A stretch of DNA of 64,000 bases, taken from Nymphaea colorata (Eukaryota > Streptophyta > Magnoliopsida > Nymphaeales > Nymphaeaceae). A program made the translations under genes and the position numbers. This document shows positions 1 through 11,900 of the stretch, piece after piece (the first letter of the stretch is position 1; each line of letters starts with the position of its first letter). The DNA is taken from positions 10,848,505 to 10,912,504 of the forward strand of contig NC_045140.1 of NCBI RefSeq assembly GCF_008831285.2. The letters run 5' to 3'. The notes beneath the pieces are model-generated. The model searched no databases. It had not been told where the DNA came from and was given only the letters and a program-made list of their open reading frames with translations.

Positions 1-416
1 CCTTACAACTGGACCACCCAATTGGACTGAGAAGTCCCCCCATTAGTACCGAAACAGACAATAGTCCCGGTATATCGATGGGTGAACAAGGAGAAATGGA
101 GAGCCCAAATCTAGAAAACCCTTGGAGGAGTCAATGCTAGTACCATAAATTTGGTATATAGGTATACCATAAATTTTGGATAAATAAAGAACCATTTACC
201 CATTTATTTTCCATAGGTTCCAAGACCAATTTTCAAAATAATGTATATAGGCAAGAGTCCTAGGAATTGCATTATCAATTTTTCATTAACTGCTTGTTTG
301 GACGCATGTGATGTTTTACTTTGCCCCTAAGTCCATGTCCAAACCCAATGTCAAAACTCTTCTCGAGTCTCTATTGGGTCAATTCATGTCAAAGTCTAAT
401 ACCTTCTCTTGTCTAG
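1..416 (+). other. Leader between the unseen 5' LTR and the PMD ORF
   Basis: This AT-rich stretch has no long ORF and no recognisable primer-binding site. Its position directly ahead of the PMD ORF makes it the untranslated leader of the gypsy element; this is inferred from context. A short local repeat of a 'taccataaat' motif lies near 150-175. No convincing splice sites were seen. Confidence 0.5.
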
Positions 417-1628
417 ATGGACTCAGAAAGTATCTTCCCATATGACCACATCCTATTCGGGTCATGTCAAGGCCGATCCGGACTTCGCATCATCCCAAGT
501 GGAGTCTACCTACCTCAGTGGTATCTTTCATGGTACCCAACTTTTCGGTGTATGTTCTCGGATCACTTAGAGGATTGCGGTCTTGAAGAAGCAGTCAGTC
601 TTGCCATACAGTCTATCAATGGCAATCTAATCCATGCAATTGCTGAAAGATGGAACCCAAGGACCAACACATTCTGGTTTCCATGGGGTGAAATGACAAT
701 CACTCTTGATGAGTTCTCCAACATTATGGGTTTGCCAGAACCAAAAGGTGACCCAAGAGGTCCAATTGAAGACCAGTTCCTTGTAAACCAAGGTCAAGTC
801 AAAACTCTAGAAGTGATTCGTAAACTCACAGGGAAAAGGAGTTGGCATTTTCTAGAGAAAGATGGACATCAATATCTTCAACTACAAGAGCTTGGTGAAA
901 CATACTCCCAATTTGTCAACCCTGCGTCACTATCTAGAACTGTTGCAGACAAGTACAAAAACTCCATGGTGACTTGTACCGTGGGTCCTATCTTCTTCAA
1001 TAATGAAGAACACATAATGGATTTCCGCATAGCTCGCCTCTTCAGAAAATGGGGGCATGTCAAAGTCCGTCACATTTCCATAGCAATGGCAGCCTTGGCA
1101 TTCCTTTACAGAGGGTTGGCCAAATTTTCAATTGGAGATGCAGACTCGATAGAAGGATGTGTCTTTGCACTGCAAGCATGGTTCTACAAACATGTGGGGC
1201 CACAATCATGTCATTTTCAAAACACAGACGGTCAGTTATCCAGTATGGAGCACTACCGCAGAAAGATGGAGGAAGTTGATGACTCTACCATCATTTGGGA
1301 CTTCTTTGATCGAGAGGTCATCAAGTCAAGATACACTTACAACCCAGTCAGAGGAAGTCTTCTATTGGGACCGTTTTTCATAATTGAATATCATCCGGAG
1401 CGTTGCCTCAGGCAATTCTCACTGCGTCAGAGGAAGGCATATCCAATTGAGTCGGAAGGAGCCATTGTGGAGTGTGAACTAGACACTGAAGAGTGGTCCG
1501 GGATATACACCTATGCCCAGCAACGTTGGGAATCATTTGCTCACTTGTATCTTGTCCTTGGTACAGGAATGGGTCCCGAATATGTAAAATGGTGGGATGA
1601 AGTCCGCCCATCTATCCTTCTGTCCTAG
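417..1628 (+). CDS. Plant mobile domain (PMD, aminotransferase-like MAIN/MAIL family) protein carried by the retrotransposon
   Basis: This intact 403-residue ORF starts at the first good ATG and ends at TAG. The PMD family signature is clear around residues 75-105, where 'RWNPRTNTFWFPWGEMTIT' is followed by a 'GLPEPKG' turn. It matches the usual PMD pattern of W-x-P-x-T-x-T-F, then G-E-M-T-I-T-L, then L-G/M-G-L-P. The C-terminal part has a tryptophan-rich 'YVKWWDEVRP' segment, also typical. Known family members include MAIN and MAIL1, nuclear proteins needed for transposon silencing and meristem maintenance; other PMD clades are carried by gypsy and Mutator-like elements. Here the ORF sits about 180 bases before gag, on the same strand and inside the element, so it is read as a passenger or accessory ORF comparable in position to the extra ORF1 of Ogre elements. 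No zinc finger, signal peptide or membrane segment is visible. Its role in the element is unknown. Confidence 0.85.
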   Translation: MDSESIFPYDHILFGSCQGRSGLRIIPSGVYLPQWYLSWYPTFRCMFSDHLEDCGLEEAVSLAIQSINGNLIHAIAERWNPRTNTFWFPWGEMTITLDEFSNIMGLPEPKGDPRGPIEDQFLVNQGQVKTLEVIRKLTGKRSWHFLEKDGHQYLQLQELGETYSQFVNPASLSRTVADKYKNSMVTCTVGPIFFNNEEHIMDFRIARLFRKWGHVKVRHISIAMAALAFLYRGLAKFSIGDADSIEGCVFALQAWFYKHVGPQSCHFQNTDGQLSSMEHYRRKMEEVDDSTIIWDFFDREVIKSRYTYNPVRGSLLLGPFFIIEYHPERCLRQFSLRQRKAYPIESEGAIVECELDTEEWSGIYTYAQQRWESFAHLYLVLGTGMGPEYVKWWDEVRPSILLS

Positions 1629-1811
1629 ATTGTCATGTCTAGTTCATTGTCATTAAGCCAAAATTTGTCAAGTTTTGTCAAGTTATGTTAAACTTTGTCA
1701 AGTTTTGTCATTCTCATCTTTCTTTTAATATGTAATCAAAATTTGTCACCTCTCATCAATTCACATCCTAACATTTTCAATTTTTCTTCTTGCAAGGTGA
1801 ACATCCGCTTT

Positions 1812-3164
1812 ATGGTTGAAACCAGAAGCCAAAGCAGGAGGAGGAGTGAAATGGAGCTTGATCAACCTTTTATAGGAGACAGGGGAGAAGAATCCTCCTC
1901 AGAAACACCTCCCAAGCTGGAAATAAATGACCCAGAATTTGAGGAATACAGAAGATTCCGGAAATACATGATCATGTTCAATGAAGAACAAGCGCAGGCA
2001 GAAAAAGTCAAAAAGAAAGGGAAGAAAACAAGAAAGTACACATCAAGCAGTTCAGACTCTTCTGAAGACGCTACAACAGAATCTAGTAGTGAGGAAGAAC
2101 CGAAAACTCCCAAGAAAAAGAAGAAGGGAGAATCCTGGAAAACAAAAATCCAGGAAGTTGAAAAGAAGTTAAATGCAGTACAACTTAAAGGCAAGAACAA
2201 GAGGAATTTCACTTGCAAAGATTTCTACGAAAGCTTCGAAAATGACAAACACATAAAAAACTTGCCCAAGAAATTTATCAAATTTGATGGCCATGGAGAC
2301 CCAAAGGCACATTTGGCCATGTTCTTTGCTGAATGCTACAAATTCCGCCACAATCATAGGGCCCTCTTTCGATGTTTCCCTAGAAGCCTAGAAGGAATTG
2401 CAGTACAATGGTATCGGGAACACATCAACCTAGTGGAATTGAAAAATTTTGACATGTTAATCAACCTTTTCATCGAAAGGTTCATTCAAAACGTTGAAAC
2501 TGCACCAACGATCACCACATTATGCTATCTAAAACAAAGGCCAGGTGAAAAGGTGAGAGATTTTATTCAGAGGTGGAGGTCTTCTTGCAACAAGATGAGA
2601 GACCCAATCTCTCAATCCCATGCACTGGGATTGATCGTAAACAATTTGACACAACCATTAAGGAGCCTCATTTCCAGTGCTCCAATCAAGTCTTTCATCG
2701 ATCTCACTGAGAGGGCAGAATGCATTGAAGCAGGAATTGAGAATGGAGCTTTTGATGCTGTCATCCCGATAAAAGTAAGGGAAGATACAAAAAAGAATAG
2801 CAGAAGTCAGAATGCTCCAGCCAACATCGTGGCCAATGCTGCAGCCTTCAAGAAAGAAAAGTCCGAATATCCCAAGAATAAAGGGGTAATGGACAGAGCT
2901 AGTGGCAGTAGTAGTTGCACCAAAAACAAACATCCTGGATGGGGGTACGATAGAAAATTTACCCCATTACAACAAAGTTATGAAGAGGTCATGCATATGC
3001 TAATCGAAAGAGGTACTCTGTTTCTCCCAAAAGTCTCCAACCCCCCACCAATGATGGGGAAAAACAAAGAGCAATTCTGCAAATTTCATCGCGCTCCAGG
3101 ACATGATACAGAAGACTGCCTTGTACTTAAAAATATTGTGCAAGATGCAGTTGACAAAAAATAA
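1812..3164 (+). pseudogene. gag: Gag (capsid/nucleocapsid) of the left Tat-lineage element, frameshifted at its end
   Basis: Gag forms the particle in which reverse transcription takes place. The realistic start is the ATG at 1812 (MVETRSQSRRR); the frame is open upstream to a TTG but lacks an earlier ATG. Residues 1-130 are basic, with Ser- and Lys-rich stretches. Residues 150-320 hold the retrotransposon gag core (near 'FFAECYKFRH', 'AVQWYREH' and 'QRPGEKVRDFIQRW'). Near the C-terminus 'QFCKFHRAPGHDTEDC' is a C-x2-H-x4-H-x4-C knuckle-like motif. The frame closes at 3164 because a run of A is one base shorter than in the right copy, where gag reads straight into protease. The break may be a sequencing artefact. 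Confidence 0.85.
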
Positions 3165-4223
3165 TCAAAGAGGTCAGTGAACAGCCGGACATTCTCAAGA
3201 ATCCTTTTCCTAAACATGGCAAAGAATAGTTTCGATGGTCAGATTTTCAACAGGTCGTCAAATTATGGTGACAAACAAAAGGGATACAGCGTCCCTGGAT
3301 TTCTTTGGATTGCTTTTCAAACATGATAAAGGATCCATCAATGCACAAACCAGACTGGTTAAACAAGACCATCTGACAGAGATTGATCAGAAGTCACAAG
3401 TGTGCGACCCTAAACCATTAAATCCATTTTCAATGAATTGGACCCCTTACCTGAAGTCAAGAAGGGAGGGTTTAGCCCTAACAGGGGGAATGAATGGGCT
3501 TTTGAATTATGTGAAAATAGTCTGATCATATTCTCTGATAAAGATCTACCAACTGGAGGTGCATCGCACAATGACGCCTTGCACATAGTGATAGAGACAA
3601 GGGGCACCAGAGTCTCCCACGTTTTAATTGATGGTGGAGCAAGCCTGAACATCTGTCCACAACAAACAGCTCGTGAGTTGGGCATAAGACAGGCTGACTA
3701 TACTCCATCCAAAATTTTCATCCATGGATATGACGGGACAGGACAACCATGCCTAGGATGCATATGTCTGGATTTGAATATTTCTGAGACGTATCATCAG
3801 GTTTTATTTCATGTGGTGGATATAGAACCCTCCTTCAACTTGTTGCTTGGCAGGCCATGGATCCATGCTACCAATGCAGTTCCCTCCACTCTACATCAGT
3901 GTGTCAAATGGACTCACAACGGGAATTCTATAACCATCTATGCAGAGGATAGGGAAAGTCGGCTTGTACACCCAATGATTCCGGTACCAACATATACAAT
4001 TGAGGTACCCAGTATTCGAGTCTGCAAAGAGGAAGAAATATCTCAAAGTCTTAGCAGATTGGCCATTCAGAAACCAAAGAAACAGGTATGGGTGAAAAGG
4101 GGTACCAAACTTGAAACAAGTTACAAAAGTCATCCGTTGTTCAAGAAATTCTGCCAGAATGAGAAAGGATTGGACTTACTCATACGCCATGGCTACCAGC
4201 CATTTACTCCTTGGCAAACATGA
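3165..4223 (+). pseudogene. Protease region of the left element
   Basis: This is the downstream part of the gag-protease frame. The aspartic protease active site is 'LIDGGASLNICP' near 3625-3660, the D-G-G-A/S form usual in Tat-like gypsy elements, followed by a 'LLLGRPWIHA' flap/second-half motif near 3842. The frame from 3438 to 4223 is open. Upstream of it two further one-base losses (near 3225 and 3420) separate it from gag when compared with the right copy. The enzyme would cleave the Gag-Pol polyprotein inside the particle. Confidence 0.8.
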
Positions 4224-4534
4224 AAATGGAATCTTGGAACCAGTTACCTTGACAGGACAACGAGGCACTCAAGCCTTGGGGTGCCAAAGCTATGAAAAAG
4301 TGGATGTTGAGGAAGAATTCAAGTCAGTACCTTTCGTCAAGAGCAATACCATAGGCGGATTTCACCATCAATTTGAATCAACAAATCCGCCATCATTTTG
4401 TCAATTTGTCGTCATTGTACTCAAATAGACCAAGTGTCTTCATTTTGTAATACCTTCAAAAATACAATGACAAATGCAAATTACTTCCATATACAATGTC
4501 TCAAATTTCATCTAACTTCTTTACAATCTTTAGG
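4224..4534 (+). other. Protease-to-pol linker, left copy
   Basis: The protease frame stops at 4223. A different frame carries a polyprotein-like stretch (the 'GQRGTQALG' motif) to about 4370 before pol opens. The region has the same organisation in the right copy at 13991-14302, where the possible intron is described. A pyrimidine-rich acceptor-like sequence ends at 4533. Confidence 0.5.
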
Positions 4535-7500
4535 ATGGCATTTGAGGATCAAACATCAAAAGCTTTTAAGGAGATAAATCCAGAACTCACTGAGGCCGAA
4601 TGTCCAGAGTTCATCCAAATGAGAAAGCAAGATCAACCGTCACCTCTGATTAATGATCCGATTGAGGAAATTAACATTGGCACGAAGAGAGTCCAAAGAT
4701 TTTGCAAATTGGAACAAGTCTCTCAGCAGAAGAAAGAAAAGAGTTGATAGACTTCCTCAAAAAGCATCAAGAAGCCTTTGCGTGGACTTATGAGGACATG
4801 CCAGGACTTGATACAAAATTAGTCGAGCATCACTACCATTGAAACCAGAATGCAAGCCAATCAAACAAAAGTTGAGGAAACTAGACCCTCGTCTTGAGGG
4901 GCAAGTTAAGGAAGGCCAGGAAGACCTACTAAAGGCAGGGTTCATCCGAACAATCGACTATCCTGAATGGTTAGCAAACATTGTGTATCCCAAAGAAAAA
5001 TGGCAAAATTCGGCTTGCATCGATTTCAGTGATTTGAATAAGGCTACACCAAAGGATGACTACCCACTTCCAAACATTGACTTGTTGGTAGACAGTACCG
5101 CAGGTCACGCTATGTTCTCCTTTATGGATGGATATTCTGGTTATAACCAAATTAAGTTGGCAGCTCAAGATCAAGCCAAAACATCATTTACAACCCCATG
5201 GGGTACCTTCTGCTATACAGTAATGCCATTTGGTTTGAAGAATGCTGGGGACAACATATCAAAGGGCTATGGCAGCTATTTTTCATGACCAAATGCATCA
5301 AATCATGGATGCATATGTAGATGATCTACAATTAAGTCAAAAACATGGGAGAATCACATCAACATTCTCTCTCAAGTTTTTGATAGACTCTTACAATACA
5401 AACTTAGATTGAATCCACAAAAATGTGTATTTGGTGTGGAATCTGGTAAGCTTTTGGGATTTATGGTCAGCCAAAAGGGAATCGAGATGGATCCTTCCAA
5501 AGCAAAGGCGATCATCGAAATGTCACCCCCAACAAATCTTAAGGAGCTACGCAGCTTGCAAGGCAGAATTCAGTCAATCAGAAGGTTTATATCTAATCTC
5601 GCCATGAGATGCGAACCCTTCAACCATTTACTGCGAAAGGAGTCAAATTTGAATGGAGGCATGAATGTCAAGCCTCATTCGAAAAGATCAAGAAGTATCT
5701 TCTTTGCCCACCAATTTTAAAACCTCCAATTTTAGGGGAACCTCTACTCCTTTACATCACAGTTAACGATTCAGCCTGTGGTGGATTTCTGGCTCAATAT
5801 GAAGAAGGATCCGAATAGAACATGCCATTTATTACATCAGTAAGACATTTGTGCAGTATGAAAAGAACTACTCGCACATGGAAAAAACTTGCTTAGCCTT
5901 GGTGTGGATGTGTCAAAAATTAAGGCATTATCTATTGGCTTGTGAAGTTAAAATTTTATCCAAACTTAATCCACTCAAATATATCCTCGAACAGCCATTT
6001 CTGAATGGAAGGATAGCAAAGTGGCAGGTTTTGCTGATGCAATATGATTTGGAATATGTGTCACAAAAATCAATCAAGGGGCAAGCCATTGCAGACCAAT
6101 TGGCAGATTTTCCTCTATATGAAGAAATTAGAACAAATGATGATTTTCCAGATGAGCAAATCCTGACAACTGAACCAGAGCCGATTTGGGAGATGTACTT
6201 TGATGGATCTAAGAGCACAGCTGGGGCAGGCATTGGGATACTTTTCATTACACCAGAAAGGGAAATGATTCCTTACTCTCTCAAATTGAATTTTTCCTGC
6301 ACGCATAATATGGCAGAGTACGAGGCCCTAATCCAAGGACTCAAAATGTTGCTCAAATTTAAAGTGCAGAGAGTTCGCATTTTTGGAGATTCTCTCTTAG
6401 CTGTCAGTCAGGTCAATGGAGATTGGCAAGTCAAAGATAAAAATTGATCCATATCAAGAGTTAGCAGCTTCCCTCTTAAGACAGTTCGAGGAATGTCAAC
6501 TCTTACATGTCAAAAGAGAATTTAACCCAATAGCAGACGGTTTAGCCAGTTTAGGCTCTACCATTGCCTTCAAACCTGGAGAATCTATCAGATCTTTTGA
6601 AGTTGGAAGACTCGAACAACCATCTTTTGTCATACCAGAACAGGTGTTGCAAGCAGAAAGTAGAGAAACACCATGGTATCAGAACATCAAGGATTTTCTC
6701 CAAACTGGAACACTTCCACCAGAAATGTCTCGAAAAGAGCAAAGAGTTTTGAGACACATGTCTTCAAGATATTTCATTCTAGCCGACATCCTATACAGAA
6801 GAGGATTCAGCACAGAATATGCTAGATGTCTCGATGCAAATGAGGCACTAGAAGTCATTCAAGAAGCCCATGAAGGAATTTGTGGGGGACATGTAGGGTA
6901 TCAGACCCTCGTCAAGCAGATAGTCAGAGCAGGGTACTATTGGCCCACAATGCAAAGAGACTGTCACCAATTTGTCAAGAAATGCATCAAATGTCAGTTG
7001 CATGCACCATCAATTCATGCTCCAGCAGCGTACCTTCATTCGGTCAGCTCACCATGGCCATTCTCCATGTGGGCCTTCGACGTAGTCGGTCCAATCAATC
7101 CACCTGCCTCAAATGGACACAGGTATTTTCTTGCAGCTACAGATTACTTCACCAAATGGGTGGAAGCGATCACTTTAAAAACAGTCGAAGGACAACACGT
7201 AGTGTCCTTCATTCATAAAAATCTTTTGTGTAGATTTGGCATCCCGCATGATATGTTTCTGATAACGGTACTCATTTCAAAAATGAGAAAATGCGCAATC
7301 TTTGTCACAAACACAAAATACAACATCACTTTTCTGCCCCATATTACCCTCAAGGTAATGGTCAGGCAGAAGCAACCAACAAGATTTTGATTCGTGTCTT
7401 AGAGAGGACAGTTGAAACAGGCCGAGATTGGCACGAGAAAATGCACAATGCACTTTGGGCGTATCGAACCACAATTCGGACACCCACCAATGCTACACCA

Positions 7501-7920
7501 GCAGAATTAGTATATGGAACGGAAATTGTCCTTCCATTACATGTCCAAAAACCAGCAATGAAATTTGCTGCTCTCATTGAACTCCCAATTAGCAAATATC
7601 AAAAAAAGAGACTTGCTCAATTAGACCTCTTAGACGAGAAAAGACTACAAGCGGCAGAGCATGCCGAAGTCTATCGTAAGAGAGTCGCCCGACATTATGC
7701 CAAATCAGTCATTGAAAGAAAATTTCAGGTAAATGATCTTGTTTTAAGATCCATAGTTCCACTCAGGAGTAGACCCAAAGGAAAATGGGCGCCGAACTGG
7801 GAAGGACCATATGTTGTCAAAGAGGTTCTACCTCACAATTCTTATCGACTGATTGATGCCGATGGGGTTGAAATCCCCGATCCAATTAATGCTTTGCATC
7901 TCAAAAAATTCTATACTTGA
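4535..7920 (+). pseudogene. pol: Pol (RT, RNase H, archaeal-type RNase H, integrase) of the left element, broken by small indels
   Basis: All pol domains are present in order but spread over several frames. The RT has 'CIDFSDLNKATPKDDYPLPN' near 5018 and YVDD near 5310. The first RNase H follows (5850-6090), the second archaeal-type RNase H has 'MYFDGSKSTAGAG' near 6190, and the integrase has an HHCC finger near 6868-6990 and D, D and E of the DDE core near 7080, 7260 and 7365. Frame breaks relative to the right copy occur near 4685, 4832, 4985, 5017, 5247, 5331, 5637, 5813, 6440 and 7254. All but one are bases missing here, mostly in homopolymers. At the two places where the right copy has TGA stops, this copy reads CGA and TGG. 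The integrase C-terminus ends with TGA at 7918-7920. Confidence 0.85.
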
Positions 7921-8965
7921 ATTTGCAATTCAAAAAAAAAAAAAAATTCAAAATAGTTGTGCTTTGATAAGCACGTTTGTAACAATTTTCAAACCAACTA
8001 AGGGGCATGGTATCCCTTAGGGAAAAGTTTCAAAAATGCATCAAAATTTTCAAACTCAACCCATGTCTTGAGGACAATTGCAAGGGCATCGTCTTGAAAT
8101 AGGCAAGAAATTTCACAGACATTGAGGGACTAATGTATAGTAATTAATGTTGGTCCCGACAATCGGCATTTGTAAAGGTCTAGCATGAGATGCCATAAGA
8201 AAAAGTCTTGTCACCTAAAAGACCTTGGCAAGATGCTAGAAAAAGCTATCAAGCGAAATGAGTTGAGCAATGAGCTCGGGGTGAGTGTAGTTGTTCCTCT
8301 GGTTCAAAGCTCAGCAGGCGCGGGTGGGCATATGACCTATGCTTACGCCGTGAAGCTAAAAAGCAATCCATGAACATTTTGCTTATATTAAGTCTCCTAA
8401 AGCCTTCTGAATTCGAGCAAGTAAGCCGGGGAGTGTTTTACATTTGGTACCCTGAGGCCAACTGGTCTAGGAGTTACCGGCCCAAAGCTTGTTACAAGGG
8501 TTCAGAAGAAAGCCCGATAGACTTGATATTACACAAAGCAAACTACACAAAACCGCCAAAGCGGTGGAACTCCGTAGTAGCTTTTGGGGTGGTGAGGAAT
8601 TTCTCCCAAGAGTGAAGGGTGGCTCAAAAAGAAAATCAAAATTCAAAAGCAAAAGCGAGTATGTGAAAAACTAAGTAAAAGAAGAGAAAAAGCACTTGCC
8701 AATGGTTTAGAAGGCATCGAGGGCAAATTTCTCAAAGCATCAAATGCAAAAACTTTCACAATTACAAAATTTTTCAACCAACATTAATTCCTCTACAAAG
8801 TCTCCAATGAGATGGAGAAAAATCTTCTTATTTCAGGTCTATGCCTAGCATTTCCCCTCGAGCGAGGATGGTTCAACATCATTTGAAAAATGGATTTTCC
8901 AAACGATTTGCAAAAATTTGGTGCGTGAATCTTTGCTATTAAGCAAATTATTCAATTTGCTTAAC
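7921..8965 (+). other. Untranslated internal tail between pol and the 3' LTR, left copy
   Basis: About 1.05 kb separates the integrase stop from the polypurine tract. It begins with a run of A near 7931 and has only short ORFs with no recognised similarity. It is more than 98% the same as 17699-18744 by eye. Tat elements such as Retand can carry an antisense ORF here, but I see none of convincing length. Confidence 0.6.
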
Positions 8966-8981
8966 AACAAAGAGGGGCATC
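8966..8981 (+). promoter_or_regulatory. Polypurine tract for plus-strand priming, left copy
   Basis: The sequence 'aacaaagaggggcatc' directly precedes the TGTTAACACC start of the LTR. A purine-rich block abutting the 3' LTR is where second-strand DNA synthesis is primed in LTR elements. The same tract precedes the right LTR. Confidence 0.75.
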
Positions 8982-11900
8982 TGTTAACACCCCAAATTTT
9001 TCCACATCAAAATTGAAGCAATGTGAAAATTTCACAAAAGAATTGTGAAAATTTGCAATTTCAAAGCCAATTTCGAATCTAAAGAACAATTAGATTCAAA
9101 TCGTGAATTTAACCCGATACACGAATCCCAATGCAGGATTACGAGTCCAAATTCAATTGCAAATGTCATTTGAAATCCAAATCCAATTGCAAAATGCAAA
9201 TTTTGACTTAGATCCAAGAATTGGATCTAATTCAGTCTAAAATGCTACGTGGGACCCACGTGTGGGCCCCACCTAGCCCGTGTGGTCAAGAGCCCCCCAG
9301 GGGCCATGCCCCCTCCATGTCAAAAAAATAATAAATAAATATTTTCTCTCAAATTAATTGAAGAAAAGTCATTTTCAAGAAGAAATAAAGGAGAAACCTA
9401 GGAAAAGAGAGACATTTATGTCTCTCTCTCTTCTTTAACCAGGTCCTCCTTAAAGAAAAAAATCATTTTCAAGGAAGCAATTACTAGACTGGTCAAACTC
9501 ACCTAACCTACTTAATCCAAGTAGGTTTGACCCGGGTGCACTCAAATGTGGTGCCAATTCCAGCTAGGTTCGGTCACCATGGGCTCAACACAGTCAAAAC
9601 GTAAGTCTGTCTCATGATCCAATTAATGGACGAAAATAGACTTTGACCGAACCAAACCCACTTTGACTAAACTCAGTCAAAGTACAATTTAGCTCAATTA
9701 AGAGCTTTCTTGACCCAAATTTATCAAATTACCTCAAATAAAGTCAAACTACTTGCAAATGAGCTTTGACTTTGGTCAATTGGTCGAAATTGATCAATTT
9801 GGACAATTTTGCCCTTCTGCGGTCAACTTAAGATTAAAAAGCCTAAAATGGTTTATGAAAGGCAAATAAACATTTGAATTTGTCAAATGCATGAATCAAA
9901 TACCAAATTTAAATTGAATTTCTCAAGTGAAAGTTTGATTCAGTTGAAATCCATTTTCAATCAAGTTTTGGACGAAAATACCCTTTTCGAACCAAATTTG
10001 ATAAAATTTTTAAATTTTATTAAAATTTAAATTTAATTATCATAATTCAATGGCATTTGGAGCTTAGTAACTAGGTTTTAACCTTATAAGCTCGATTTCA
10101 AACAAAAAATAAATAAATAGTACAAAATAAGGGCAAAACCCTGTGCAAGGGCATTTTCGTCCAAAATTTTGGTCAAAATGGTCACCTAGGTCTGAACCCA
10201 AGTTGACCAAACCTAGCCCAGCCCACCTAGCTCGTGGAAATGGGCTGAGAAATGGTCAATTAGAGCCTTTAAAGTCTATTTAACTCATTTTACAAGTCCC
10301 CAAGGTCTTAAGCAAGTTCCCAAGGTGAGTTAAGAAGGTGGTTGAACCCACCTCCTCCTCTATATAAACCTCCCCTTGGCCACCAAGGGGGAGGACGAAA
10401 TTTTGGAGCATTCTATCAAATTGCTGCAGCCAAGGAGCTAGGAGGGAGAAGCCAAGGAAGAGAGAAGAGGTTCGTCCAAGCCCCCTTCCCCTTTTTCTCC
10501 CATTCTCTTCTTCACTTTCTTCTATTCTCCCCATTGATTTTGCTAAGTTAGGGTGCTTAAGTGAACCCTTACTTAGGATTTTCGTGGTGAGAAGCCCTCT
10601 TTACCACTCCAAATTCCAGCAAGCAAGCTATTTCTTATTCTAGCTTTGCTAAGCTTGAATCCACGGTTGGATTCTTGCTTAGGATTGCTTGGGTTAGAAA
10701 ACAAGTGAAGACGAAGGACAAACATCAAGACCGACCGCAAGGTAGGTGATCTTAACTCACTTCTCTTCTACTTTAGCTTATTGTTGATTTATTTTAATTC
10801 CAGCAATTCGTGGGAGGGTTTATTTTCATTTGCTTACGGCTGGGAATGATGTCCAGCTAAGGGAAACCTACGCTTCAATGTACATGTTAATGCATAATGC
10901 ATGCATATGTCGGTTTTTCTTAAATATGAACCCAAGTATCAAATTTTGAAATGGGCCCCAAGGCCACGTCCCTTTCAAAGGAACCAACTTAATACCATTT
11001 TGAACTCCCTACCATGAGAGAATCCCACGGTGAGAGAGTGATTTTGCTACATCACGTATGATGAAAATGCCTATAAGGATGGATACGTTTTTATGAATGT
11101 GATCCACCCTTGCATGGCGAAATGATGGACGAATAAGCTTGAGTATTGTTTTATTTTCTTTCTTATTCACAGTCATTTTGATTCATGTCTTTCAATTTAA
11201 TTAATCAAGGGTAGTAGGGAAGATTTGAAACAAGTTCTCAATCTTCCTACATAAAAGAACCCAGCCATGAATCATCATGATTCATGAGTCATGCGGTCCC
11301 TTGATAAAATTTCATTTTGAAAAGTAAGGTACGTATATGTATACATTGTTATATATGTACATATATGTATCGATTTCTTGTCAAAAATTACATTCCTCCC
11401 TTAAAATCAGGTTGGAACATGTTTCCAAACCGGTCTTTAAGGAAATGGCCATTTTTATTGATTTTTCTAGTGCAAGATTATAAATTATTTTCATTTCATT
11501 TTTACTTAATTTCAGCAAACCCATACGTAAGATGTATGTATGTGTTGAAATCAGACCATGTTTCATAGGAATTGTTTAAGAATATCAAAATTTACATATT
11601 TGAAATACCAACCATCCTAGAATCATCCAAAGGAGTTGATGATTTCATTACTACGAAATCTGGAATTTGAATAGATTTGAAAAACTCATTGTTTCTGTCT
11701 AAGAAACAAGTCCTTATTGGAATCAATGTCCACAATTTTCAGCTATTTAAATCAACACAAGGTCTGATTTTAGCTATTTTGAGACAAAAGTGGACGTCAT
11801 CCATGTCTCCCATCCATTTCAAAGATTGAACTTGACATCATTTATATATTTTATCATTTTGATAATTTTATGTCAAGCCTCAAGCTTATGGACTACATCT

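Noticed and set aside
8185-8674. Short ORFs in the untranslated tail of the Tat element (also at 17963-18453)
   Set aside because: They overlap on both strands, are only about 60 residues, and are identical in both copies simply because the DNA is; no domain seen.
10280-10551. Overlapping plus and minus ORFs after the TATA box in the LTR (also 20059-20397)
   Set aside because: Low-complexity Pro- and Arg-rich products around the transcription start; better explained as untranslated RNA leader.
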